A DNA stretch of 6,654 nucleotides from CAZNLH01 sp964573995. Lineage in GTDB: Bacteria > Gemmatimonadota > CAZMKB01 > CAZNLH01. The stretch covers positions 1-6,654 of the forward strand of contig CAZNLH010000063.1 in the NCBI GenBank assembly GCA_964573995.1, in the 5' to 3' direction. The position numbers and the translations under genes were made by a program. The notes under the pieces are model-generated. The model was not told where the DNA came from. It made no database searches and saw nothing but the letters and a program-made list of their open reading frames with translations. Of the stretch, positions 1-5,383 are shown piece by piece (the stretch's first letter is position 1; each line of letters starts with the position of its first letter).

Positions 1-65
1 TCCAAGGCCAGCATCGCGACCACGAAGATGTTGAAGATGACCCAGAGCCAGATTGTATTCCCCAT
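1..65 (-). CDS. TerC-family integral membrane protein, N-terminal fragment (cut by window edge)
   Basis: Read on the minus strand, an ATG at 65-63 opens a frame of 21 complete codons to the window edge, starting MGNTIWLWVIFNIFVVAML. It has an excellent Shine-Dalgarno, GGAGG (complement of 74-78), 8 nt before the ATG. The hydrophobic start with Trp-Leu-Trp and Phe-Asn followed by Met-Leu-Ala-Leu resembles the first membrane helix of TerC/Alx-type proteins (known family: multi-pass membrane proteins linked to manganese export and tellurite resistance). That assignment is from memory of the family and rests on only 21 residues. The gene is divergent from the sulfatase gene and belongs to a neighbouring transcription unit. 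It could be another multi-pass membrane protein, but the start itself is well supported. Confidence 0.6.
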   Translation of the reverse strand, partial: MGNTIWLWVIFNIFVVAMLAL

Positions 66-268
66 CCTTCCTTCCTCCCCGACTCGCCCGGGGACCCTCC
101 ATTGATACCGCCGCCGTATACGGCAACCGAAAGAGAGGTAAAGATAACCCCATCAAAGAAGAAATGTAAAGGAAAAGATGGTGAGAAACTTGACCGGCCG
201 ATTCCTCCCTGCTATCTTTCGATAATCAATACCGCGGGGCATTATACTCGTAATTACGCCTGAATCAT
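66..268. promoter_or_regulatory. Divergent intergenic region between the TerC-like and sulfatase genes
   Basis: This stretch of about 200 bp separates two divergent starts and contains no convincing gene. For the plus strand, two weak promoter candidates are visible. One is TTGACC (190-195), 17 nt, TATCTT (213-218). The other is TCGATA (219-224), 18 nt, TATACT (243-248). On the minus strand, a TTTACA/TATCTT pair with an 18-nt spacer lies at about 142-171. A perfect 12-bp palindrome GCCGTATACGGC sits at 113-124. A CCCCG/CGGGG hairpin (77-81 with 89-93) overlaps the minus-strand ribosome binding site. All promoter calls here are by eye and uncertain. Confidence 0.35.
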
Positions 269-2080
269 ATGAATCGATGGAAAATAGACATCCTTAAGGT
301 CCTCCTCTTGTTGAGCCTGATTGCCGCGACCGATGCCGGCCTGGTCGCCTGGAAATTCCTCGGCGACGATCGGTCCCTATTACTTTACTCCATCCGGGCC
401 TCCGTCTCGATTTACCTCTTCGCGCTCTTCGTCTACATCCTGATCGGTACCCCGGTCTACCTCGCGGTCTCTGTCTTTCTCAGGAAGATCTCATGGCTTA
501 CGGATCTCTTGACGGTCTCGATCGCCTGCCTCCTGGGATGGGGTCTTATCTACCAGAAAACAACCCGATTCCTATTCGTCTTCCCTTCCCTTCTCCCATG
601 GGCCGCTATCTTTGGGACCCTCTTCTTCCTCATCGCGCTCGCCATCTTCCGGTCCGGTAGGATACGCCCATGGTTCATCTCCATTGGCTTCGTTCATCTC
701 GGACTCATCCTCTTTCTCCTCGTCCCAGCCAACCGCAGGGTCCCTACGGGACAAAAGGCTGATATACACGGCCCAAACGTCGTCCTGATAATAGTGGACA
801 CAATGCGCTACGATCGATTGGGCTGCTCGGGCTACAGCATGGGCCTGACACCGAACATCGATAGAGTGGCCGCTCGCGCCCGGATCTACGACAACGCCCA
901 CGTCCATTGGCCCGCCTCCGCACCATCGCATGGGGCTATACTGACCTCACTTCCAGTCTGGGAGCACAAGACACTGAATGGGATGGCGCTCAACCCGGAC
1001 CTCCGCACGCTGGCCGAGGTCCTGAAGGATAACGGATATATTACCGGCGGCTTCGTACAGAACCCCATGCTGAGCCACAGGAACCACTTCGATCAGGGTT
1101 TCGACCTCTACATCAATGAGGGGGAAACGAGCCTGCGCGGGGCGACGACCAAGGTGCTCCGAGATTGCCTCCTCCCACTGTTCCTCTATTACCGTATCCT
1201 CGGCAGGGACCGATACACCGACGAGGCGATAGACTGGCTCGCAAGGAACAGGTCTGAAAAGACCTTTCTCTTCCTCCAGTACTTTTTCCCACACATCCCC
1301 TATAACCCCCCTCGCCGTTTCATGCCGAAAGATGGTTACCGCGGACCTATCACGGGAAGCCTGGAGCAATCACGCGCGATCCGGAACGGCGAAATGAAGG
1401 TGAGTCCCGAGGATATAGGGCACATGACCCATCTCTACGAGGCCGAGATTCGTTACGCCGACGAGCAGATCGGCCGGGTTCTCGATGCGATGGAGCGGTC
1501 CGGACTGGCGGATAACACGATCCTCGTCATCACCGCCGATCACGGCGAAAACCTTTACGAGCACCACAAGTTTTTCGCCCACGGGAACGAACTCTACGAG
1601 TCGACCGTCCATATCCCTTTGATAATCTCCCTTCCCAGTGAATCGAGGAGTGGAGAAAGGCACGGGGAACTCATCCAGGAGACGGACATCATGCCCCTCA
1701 TCCTGACCGCGGCGGGGATCTCGGAGCCGGGTATCACGGAGGGACGGCCCTCCTTTTACAGGAACGATGCCCTGGGTATTGTGGGAATAACCTGCAATCC
1801 GGAGCAGACTCTCCTTTACTCCCTGTTCGACACGTGGAAATACATCCTCAACTACAAGACATTGGAAGAGGAACTTTATGACCTGAAGAGCGACCCCGGG
1901 GAGGTCCGGAACCTTGGAGATCTGGAGCCCTCGCTCTGCTCGACCTTCCGGAAGATCATACTACAGGAAGTTGACCAGAACGAGCGGATACGCGAATTCA
2001 TCTCCTCCGATCTCTGCGGCGAAGAGGTCCAGGAACCTGAGGCGCGCGAACTGCTCAAGGCACTGGGATATATCGAGTAG
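269..2080 (+). CDS. Membrane-anchored sulfatase-like hydrolase (alkaline phosphatase superfamily)
   Basis: A 603-residue protein with about five membrane helices in residues 8-153, followed by a sulfatase-fold domain from about 168 to the end. Visible metal-site and active-site elements are D177 in IIVDTMRYD, the nucleophile region S-A-P-S-H at 217-221, H342 in PHIPY, D424-H425 in ITADHGE, and K434 with H438. The C-terminal ELYDLKSDPGEVRNL block and the LKALGY ending are typical of sulfatases. The nucleophile position is Ser, and the Arg of the classical C/S-x-P-x-R formylglycine signature is replaced by His. Classical sulfatase activity is therefore uncertain; it may be a phosphohydrolase or a transferase acting on envelope lipid or glycan. 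The ATG at 269 lacks a clear Shine-Dalgarno, so the start is less sure than the family. It probably forms an operon with the next gene. Confidence 0.85.
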   Translation: MNRWKIDILKVLLLLSLIAATDAGLVAWKFLGDDRSLLLYSIRASVSIYLFALFVYILIGTPVYLAVSVFLRKISWLTDLLTVSIACLLGWGLIYQKTTRFLFVFPSLLPWAAIFGTLFFLIALAIFRSGRIRPWFISIGFVHLGLILFLLVPANRRVPTGQKADIHGPNVVLIIVDTMRYDRLGCSGYSMGLTPNIDRVAARARIYDNAHVHWPASAPSHGAILTSLPVWEHKTLNGMALNPDLRTLAEVLKDNGYITGGFVQNPMLSHRNHFDQGFDLYINEGETSLRGATTKVLRDCLLPLFLYYRILGRDRYTDEAIDWLARNRSEKTFLFLQYFFPHIPYNPPRRFMPKDGYRGPITGSLEQSRAIRNGEMKVSPEDIGHMTHLYEAEIRYADEQIGRVLDAMERSGLADNTILVITADHGENLYEHHKFFAHGNELYESTVHIPLIISLPSESRSGERHGELIQETDIMPLILTAAGISEPGITEGRPSFYRNDALGIVGITCNPEQTLLYSLFDTWKYILNYKTLEEELYDLKSDPGEVRNLGDLEPSLCSTFRKIILQEVDQNERIREFISSDLCGEEVQEPEARELLKALGYIE

Positions 2081-2086
2081 GTGATC

Positions 2087-3283
2087 ATGATCTTCCTGAT
2101 CATCTGCCTCGGTGTCTTAATCATCTATTTCTATACCGGCTGGCGCCTGATCACCCCCCTTCGGATCAAAGGTATCTACCGGCTGGCGGCCTGGTCCGCC
2201 TTCGTCATGTTGCCACTGCTCCTGCCGATCTCCTACTACCTGCGTTTCCACCTGGACGCTCCCATTCCCGGCGACCTCCTCGCCTGCGTCGGCTACACGA
2301 GCCTGGGGTTCTTTTCGTTTGTCTTCACCTTCCTCGTCCTACGCGACGTCACAAGGGCGCTCGCTCACGTGACATCCCTTCTCAGAAGGGGGCACGCAGA
2401 CCCCCCACCCACGAGACCCACCGGGTTCGAACCATCCCGGAGGCGCTTCCTCGAACGGTCGTTCAACTTGGGAATACTTGGACTATCAGGGCTCCTGACC
2501 GGTTACGGGATAGTAGAGGCCCGGCGGCGCCCCACGATCGTCAGGTTGAACGTCAAGTTACGGCGCCTCCCTCGCGAATTTGAAGGCTTCCGGATCGCCC
2601 AGATTTCCGATATCCACGTGGGCCCGACGATCAAGCGCGACTACGTCGGGATGGTGGTCGATCAAACGAACCTCCTGGGGGCCGACCTCATCGCCTTCAC
2701 CGGCGACCTCGCCGACGGGCCCGTATCGATCCTCAGCAACGACGTCGAACCGCTGCAGGACCTGTCTGCACCATACGGGAAATTCTTCGTCACGGGGAAC
2801 CACGAGTATTATTCAGGGGTCCTGCAATGGATAGAGGAGATAGAGCGGCTCGGCTTCAGCGTCCTGATCAACTCCCACCAACAGATCCTGAAGGGGCCCG
2901 CCCGGCTGGTCCTGGCCGGAGTCACCGATTACCAGGCCGGCCGCTTCATCGAGAGCCACGCATCGAGCCCCGGGAAGGCCCTCAGCGGCGCCCCGCGCGA
3001 TACCCCAAGCATCCTTCTCGCCCACCAGCCGAGGTCCATCGCCTCGGCAGCCCGCGCGGGCGCGGATCTCCAGCTCTCGGGGCACACCCACGGCGGCCAG
3101 TACTTCTATGGCGATCTCCTTGTCGCCCTCAGCCAGCCTTACCTCAAGGGCCTACACCGATACGACGAAACGACAATCTACGTCAACAGCGGCACAGGTT
3201 ACTGGGGTCCCCCGTTGCGTCTCGGTGTACCGTCCGAAATCACGCTCATCACGTTGACCGATTGTTCAAACAACAAAACTTGA
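2087..3283 (+). CDS. Membrane-anchored calcineurin-like metallophosphoesterase (YkuE-type)
   Basis: About 398 residues. Numbered from ATG 2087, there are three hydrophobic segments in residues 1-88 and an S-R-R-R-F-L motif (117-122) followed by another hydrophobic stretch. The phosphoesterase domain starts at about 165. All core metal ligands are visible: D175 and H177 in ISDIH, D207 in TGDLADG, N238-H239 in GNHE, H313 in LLAHQP, and H333/H335 in SGHTHGGQ. The order matches YkuE/YaeI-type enzymes, known to cleave phosphoesters including lipid ones. The substrate here is unknown. The upstream stop is at 2078-2080. A GTG at 2081 is also possible, but AGGTGATC (2079-2086) pairs with the 16S 3' end and favours ATG 2087. 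The tight spacing implies cotranscription with the sulfatase. The stop TGA (3281-3283) lies inside the -35 box of the next gene. Confidence 0.88.
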   Translation: MIFLIICLGVLIIYFYTGWRLITPLRIKGIYRLAAWSAFVMLPLLLPISYYLRFHLDAPIPGDLLACVGYTSLGFFSFVFTFLVLRDVTRALAHVTSLLRRGHADPPPTRPTGFEPSRRRFLERSFNLGILGLSGLLTGYGIVEARRRPTIVRLNVKLRRLPREFEGFRIAQISDIHVGPTIKRDYVGMVVDQTNLLGADLIAFTGDLADGPVSILSNDVEPLQDLSAPYGKFFVTGNHEYYSGVLQWIEEIERLGFSVLINSHQQILKGPARLVLAGVTDYQAGRFIESHASSPGKALSGAPRDTPSILLAHQPRSIASAARAGADLQLSGHTHGGQYFYGDLLVALSQPYLKGLHRYDETTIYVNSGTGYWGPPLRLGVPSEITLITLTDCSNNKT

Positions 3284-3308
3284 CATTAATTGTGAAATTG
3301 GCTATTTT
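3280..3308 (+). promoter_or_regulatory. Sigma70-type promoter of the first arsR gene
   Basis: TTGACA (3280-3285, perfect consensus), a 17-nt spacer, then TATTTT (3303-3308, 4 of 6 matches). This predicts a transcript start near 3315 and a leader of about 50 nt before the TTG start at 3367. The -35 box overlaps the last codons of the metallophosphoesterase gene, so the promoter begins inside the preceding gene. Confidence 0.7.
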
Positions 3309-3322
3309 AACAATAAGGCAAT
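3297..3322 (+). promoter_or_regulatory. Candidate ArsR operator (imperfect dyad over the -10 box)
   Basis: The left arm ATTGGCTATT (3297-3306) and right arm AATAAGGCAAT (3312-3322) are complementary with one mismatch and one single-base gap, around a 5-nt centre. The dyad covers the -10 box and the predicted transcript start, the usual place for ArsR/SmtB repressor binding. That the adjacent ArsR binds it is inference. Confidence 0.5.
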
Positions 3323-3366
3323 AATTGATATCGACATTGTCCACATCAATCCACAACGGGGGTACG

Positions 3367-3693
3367 TTGAAAAGAAAGGTCCAGGAGCAGTTCGAGGCCA
3401 GGGCGCGCATCATCAAGGCGATGGCGCACCCTTCACGCCTATTCATAGTCGACGAACTGTCGCGCGGTGAGCGGTGCGTCCGTGAATTGGCCGGGATGAT
3501 CGGGGCCGACATGTCGACGGTCTCCCGGCACCTCTCCATCCTCAAGGGAGTGGGCATCCTGAAGGACGAGAAGAGGGGCTCACAGGTATACTACCGCTTG
3601 AATATGCCGTGCGTGCTCACTTTTTTCGATTGCGTGGAGACGGTCATGAAGAAATCGGCCGCGGAACAGAAGAGTCTCAGCGAGCGGAGGTGA
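3367..3693 (+). CDS. ArsR/SmtB-family winged-helix repressor (permease/ferredoxin cluster type)
   Basis: A 108-residue DNA-binding repressor. The TTG at 3367 is chosen because a GGGGG run (3358-3362) precedes it by 4 nt and the protein then starts LKRKVQEQFEARARIIKAMA, as I recall for this ArsR subgroup. The upstream in-frame TTG (3325) lies too close to the predicted transcript start. The helix-turn-helix is at about 38-60 (ELAGMIGADMSTVSRHLSIL) and the wing at about 64-78 (ILKDEKRGSQVYYRL). The metal-sensing helix reads E-R-C37-V-R39-E-L, where classical ArsR has Cys-x-Cys, so the second Cys is replaced by Arg. C82 and C89 near the C-terminus are the obvious further thiol ligands. It probably represses its own promoter and perhaps the permease-remnant/ferredoxin genes downstream. 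The inducer, presumably As(III) or another soft metal, is inferred. Confidence 0.85.
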   Translation: MKRKVQEQFEARARIIKAMAHPSRLFIVDELSRGERCVRELAGMIGADMSTVSRHLSILKGVGILKDEKRGSQVYYRLNMPCVLTFFDCVETVMKKSAAEQKSLSERR

Positions 3694-3722
3694 AGTGGAT
3701 AATATTTTTTTCATTAAATTAT

Positions 3723-3763
3723 TTGTGAATTGGCCAAATAGCCTATTAATCTGATTGGCCAAA
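3723..3763 (+). repeat. Operator-like repeats in the arsR1-permease gap
   Basis: The 95-bp gap 3694-3788 is AT-rich and repeats elements of the arsR1 control region. TTGTGAATTGGC at 3723-3734 matches TTGTGAAATTGGC at 3290-3302 apart from one base of length. AAATAGCC (3736-3743) is the reverse complement of GGCTATTT at 3300-3307. The self-complementary octamer TTGGCCAA occurs twice, at 3730-3737 and 3755-3762, 25 bp apart, and AATAG-C-CTATT (3737-3747) is another small dyad. Only a poor promoter (TTGTGA at 3723, TATTAA at 3744) can be suggested. A second binding site for the adjacent ArsR is the simplest reading. Confidence 0.5.
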
Positions 3764-3788
3764 AACCCAATTAGCAAAGCGGTGGGGT

Positions 3789-4115
3789 ATGGACTGGAGA
3801 TCTGAATGGAAGGCGCTGCTCACGATAATAGCCGTCTTCCTGGGATGTTATTATCTCCCCCTCGAATCAACACGTTTCAACAATTCACTCGTTGAGGCCC
3901 TTCAACTGCTTAGGTGGTACGCCAGGGAACACGTGTTGCTGTGCCTCGTCCCCGTGGCCTGGTTCGGGCTCGAGTTGTGGAAGGCCGCATCCGTGATCAT
4001 ACCTGTCTCGATCCTCGCAATCCCATTCTCCGGGAGCCCGATGGTCCCGTTCGCGACGGCAGTGCTCGGCCTATCGATAGTAACGAGCACACAAGGCTGC
4101 CCAACATGCTCGTGA
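3789..4115 (+). pseudogene. COG0701 (ArsP-type) permease remnant, internally deleted and frame-broken
   Basis: An ORF of 108 residues with a good start (ATG 3789 after GGTGGGG at 3781-3787). Residues 1-55, MDWRSEWKALL to WYAREHVLLCLVP, look like the N-terminus of the COG0701 permease family (DUF318/ArsP-like, usually about 400 residues, exporting metals or organoarsenicals). Residues 56-101, from VAWFGLELWKAA to GLSIVTST, look like a segment from the middle of the same family. The ORF then ends with TQGCPTCS. The family's C-terminal signature LPNMLVIRSIMGTKK appears immediately downstream in another frame (4097-4141). The region with the conserved Cys-Ser-Cys motif and most helices is missing. 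I infer two internal deletions, the second shifting frame. The family comparison is from memory. A short functional membrane peptide cannot be excluded, since the start and codon use remain gene-like. Confidence 0.6.
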
Positions 4116-4141
4116 TAAGGAGCATCATGGGGACGAAGAAG
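4097..4141 (+). pseudogene. Permease C-terminal signature, out of frame with the remnant
   Basis: Read in the ferredoxin frame, codons 4097-4141 give LPNMLVIRSIMGTKK. I recognise this as the conserved near-C-terminal signature of COG0701 permeases, which in intact members is followed by a last membrane helix. Here that helix is absent and the frame runs straight into a hydrophilic linker (EEGKRPSQGYGAW) and the ferredoxin. The stretch overlaps the last 19 bp of the remnant ORF in a different frame. Confidence 0.55.
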
Positions 4142-4435
4142 GAGGAGGGCAAGAGGCCGTCACAGGGATATGGAGCCTGGCGCGGAATACCGAGGGAAGC
4201 GATCCAGTGGTCTCCGACCATCATGGACGACCTTTGCAACGCGTGCAGGGCATGCCTCGTTTTCTGTCATCGCGGGGTCTTCGGGCTAGACGAGGGAACG
4301 GGAAGGGTCCACGTGTCGACGCCTTACGCGTGCGTCATCGGCTGCAACTCGTGCGCCGCCAGATGCGAAGCCGGGGCAATCTCCTTTCCACCGCGCGGGA
4401 TGCTCGGGGACCTGCCCGCCGGAACGACGGGATGA
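4127..4435 (+). CDS. 2x[4Fe-4S] ferredoxin-family protein
   Basis: A 102-residue soluble protein with two cysteine quartets: C37-x2-C40-x2-C43-x3-C47, and C69-x3-C73-x2-C76-x3-C80, followed by EAGAISFPP. It should carry two [4Fe-4S] clusters and act as a cytoplasmic electron carrier or partner subunit; the redox partner is unknown. The pre-cluster sequence GYGAWRGIPREAIQWSPTI matches ferredoxins that, as I recall, accompany ArsR and COG0701 permeases in anaerobes. The start ATG 4127 follows AAGGAG (4117-4122) by 4 nt. In-frame ATG 4106 or GTG 4112 are alternatives and would add permease-derived residues. The upstream remnant stops at 4113-4115, so translation may be coupled by reinitiation. 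With the permease broken, this may be an orphaned partner. The second quartet's C-x3-C opening is unusual for ferredoxins in general but, as I recall, normal for this subfamily. Confidence 0.8.
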   Translation: MGTKKEEGKRPSQGYGAWRGIPREAIQWSPTIMDDLCNACRACLVFCHRGVFGLDEGTGRVHVSTPYACVIGCNSCAARCEAGAISFPPRGMLGDLPAGTTG

Positions 4436-4457
4436 GGCGGATACGATCGCTCGATCC

Positions 4458-4486
4458 TTGACAGTGAGAGGGTGGGAAATTATATT
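4458..4486 (+). promoter_or_regulatory. Near-consensus sigma70-type promoter of the arsR2-arsC-acr3 operon
   Basis: TTGACA (4458-4463, perfect), a 17-nt spacer, then TATATT (4481-4486, 5 of 6). The predicted transcript start is about 4493-4494, at the ATG itself, so the mRNA would be leaderless or nearly so. It lies just 22 bp beyond the ferredoxin stop and makes the arsenic operon independently transcribed. Confidence 0.75.
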
Positions 4487-4505
4487 TCGTCACATGGCGA
4501 AGTAT
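4482..4505 (+). promoter_or_regulatory. Candidate ArsR2 operator dyad spanning the -10 box and start codon
   Basis: The left arm ATATTTCG (4482-4489) and right arm CGAAGTAT (4498-4505) match as an inverted repeat at 7 of 8 positions around an 8-nt centre that contains the ATG. A smaller dyad, TATC-GTATT-GATA, follows at 4503-4515, and TCGTA/TACGA pairs 4505-4509 with 4521-4525. Binding here would block RNA polymerase directly. ArsR2 as the ligand is inferred from adjacency and usual ArsR autoregulation. Confidence 0.55.
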
Positions 4506-4880
4506 CGTATTGATAATTTTTACGAGCTCATGCAGGTCACCCGCGCCCTCTCGGACGAGAACCGGGTCAGGATCCTGATGTTTCTCAGCAGGGGCGAACT
4601 GTGCCTATGCCAGATCATCGAGATGCTCGGCCTATCTCCGTCTACCGTGTCCAAGCACGTGGCCGTCCTGCGACAGGCGGGCCTGGTGGAGGGAAGAAAG
4701 GAAGGCAGGTGGCACTACTACCGCCTCCCGGAGCCTACCCGATCCCACGTGATCGGCGGCGCAATCCGGTGGTTGAGTGATGCCCTGGCCAGTGACCCGA
4801 CAATTGAAAGGGACGTAGAGACCCTGAAGTCGGTCATACTCAAGGAGAGGGAAGAATTATGCGCCCACTACAAAAGTTGA
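4494..4880 (+). CDS. arsR: ArsR arsenite-responsive repressor, Cys-x-Cys type
   Basis: A 128-residue winged-helix repressor. The sensing motif E-L-C37-L-C39-Q matches the classical ArsR ELCVCDL site on the helix preceding the recognition region; C123 could be a third thiol. The helix-turn-helix is at about 40-61 (IIEMLGLSPSTVSKHVAVLR), and the wing GLVEGRKEGRWHYYRL is at 63-78. ATG 4494 is chosen because an upstream in-frame TTG coincides with the -35 box. No Shine-Dalgarno precedes it, consistent with a leaderless transcript. ATG 4530 is an alternative that would remove 12 residues, but it also lacks a good ribosome site. It overlaps arsC by 22 bp, so the pair is cotranscribed. It should repress the operon until As(III) or Sb(III) binds the cysteines. 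Confidence 0.9.
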   Translation: MAKYRIDNFYELMQVTRALSDENRVRILMFLSRGELCLCQIIEMLGLSPSTVSKHVAVLRQAGLVEGRKEGRWHYYRLPEPTRSHVIGGAIRWLSDALASDPTIERDVETLKSVILKEREELCAHYKS

Positions 4881-5308
4881 GGGTCCTCTTCCTCTGCACG
4901 GGCAACTCATGCCGGAGCCAGATGGCCGAGGGGTGGAGCAGGCACCTCGTGGGAGACGATATAGACCCCTATTCCGCCGGGCTCGAGGCCATGGGGCTCG
5001 ACCCCCGGGCGGTCCGCGTTATGGACGAGGCGGGCGTAGACATCTCCGGGCAGAGGTCGAAGCATATTGATGAACTGCGCGACATCGACTTCGATGCAGT
5101 CGTTACCGTATGCGACCTGGCCCGGGAACGGTGTCCCGTCTTCCCCGGCGCCTCAAGGGTCATCCACGAAGGATTCGACGATCCGCCCAGGCTGGCGGAG
5201 AAGGCAAAGACCGAAGAAGAGGCGCTCATGCACTACCGCCGCGTCCGAGACGAAATACGCGCCTTCGTGGACAGGCTTCCGCGGGCGCTCGGCCGTCCTC
5301 GAGATTGA
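4859..5308 (+). CDS. arsC: Arsenate reductase, low-molecular-weight phosphatase (thioredoxin-coupled) type
   Basis: A 149-residue cytoplasmic enzyme that reduces As(V) to As(III). The phosphatase loop C13-T-G-N-S-C-R19-S has the nucleophile Cys and anion-binding Arg. C85 and C92, 7 residues apart, correspond to the C82/C89 redox pair of the staphylococcal enzyme, and D108 in the GFDDPP motif is the acid/base Asp. With all three cysteines present, the thioredoxin-linked disulfide cascade (C13, C85, C92) should operate. ATG 4859 is preceded by a purine-rich ribosome site (AAGGAG 4842-4847, AGAGGG 4846-4851) inside arsR. The 22-bp overlap with arsR suggests translational coupling. The product arsenite is passed to Acr3 encoded next. 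Confidence 0.93.
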   Translation: MRPLQKLRVLFLCTGNSCRSQMAEGWSRHLVGDDIDPYSAGLEAMGLDPRAVRVMDEAGVDISGQRSKHIDELRDIDFDAVVTVCDLARERCPVFPGASRVIHEGFDDPPRLAEKAKTEEEALMHYRRVRDEIRAFVDRLPRALGRPRD

Positions 5309-5383
5309 AGGCCAAAGGGGCCGGGACGCCGTGGCCGGTAAACGGTAGATACTTATCAAGGATTCAACGGAGGGCCCAGGGAT

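Noticed and set aside
66..180. yybP-ykoY manganese riboswitch before the TerC-like gene
   Set aside because: TerC genes often carry one, but I could not identify its conserved loops. Only a short CCCCG/CGGGG hairpin is visible.
947..1369. Long open frames antisense to the sulfatase, phosphoesterase and other genes
   Set aside because: They are typical shadows of GC-rich coding sequence, with no ribosome sites or recognisable domains, while the sense frames have complete catalytic motifs.
3325..3366. Longer ArsR1 starting at TTG 3325
   Set aside because: An AAGG lies 6 nt before it, but it sits about 10 nt from the predicted transcript start and just past the operator. The added 14 residues do not look like the family N-terminus.
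3694..3716. Intrinsic terminator after arsR1
   Set aside because: A T-run is present at about 3704-3710, but no GC-rich stem precedes it.
4085..4130. Programmed -1 frameshift joining the permease remnant to the ferredoxin
   Set aside because: The relative frames would fit, but no slippery heptamer or clear downstream structure is visible, and a separate ribosome site and ATG explain ferredoxin translation better.
4458..4493. Longer ArsR2 starting at TTG 4458
   Set aside because: That codon is the -35 hexamer of a near-consensus promoter, so it would not be in the transcript.
5309..5383. Separate promoter or terminator between arsC and acr3
   Set aside because: Short GGCC-containing inverted repeats occur, but there is no T-run and no -35/-10 pair. 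Cotranscription is simpler.
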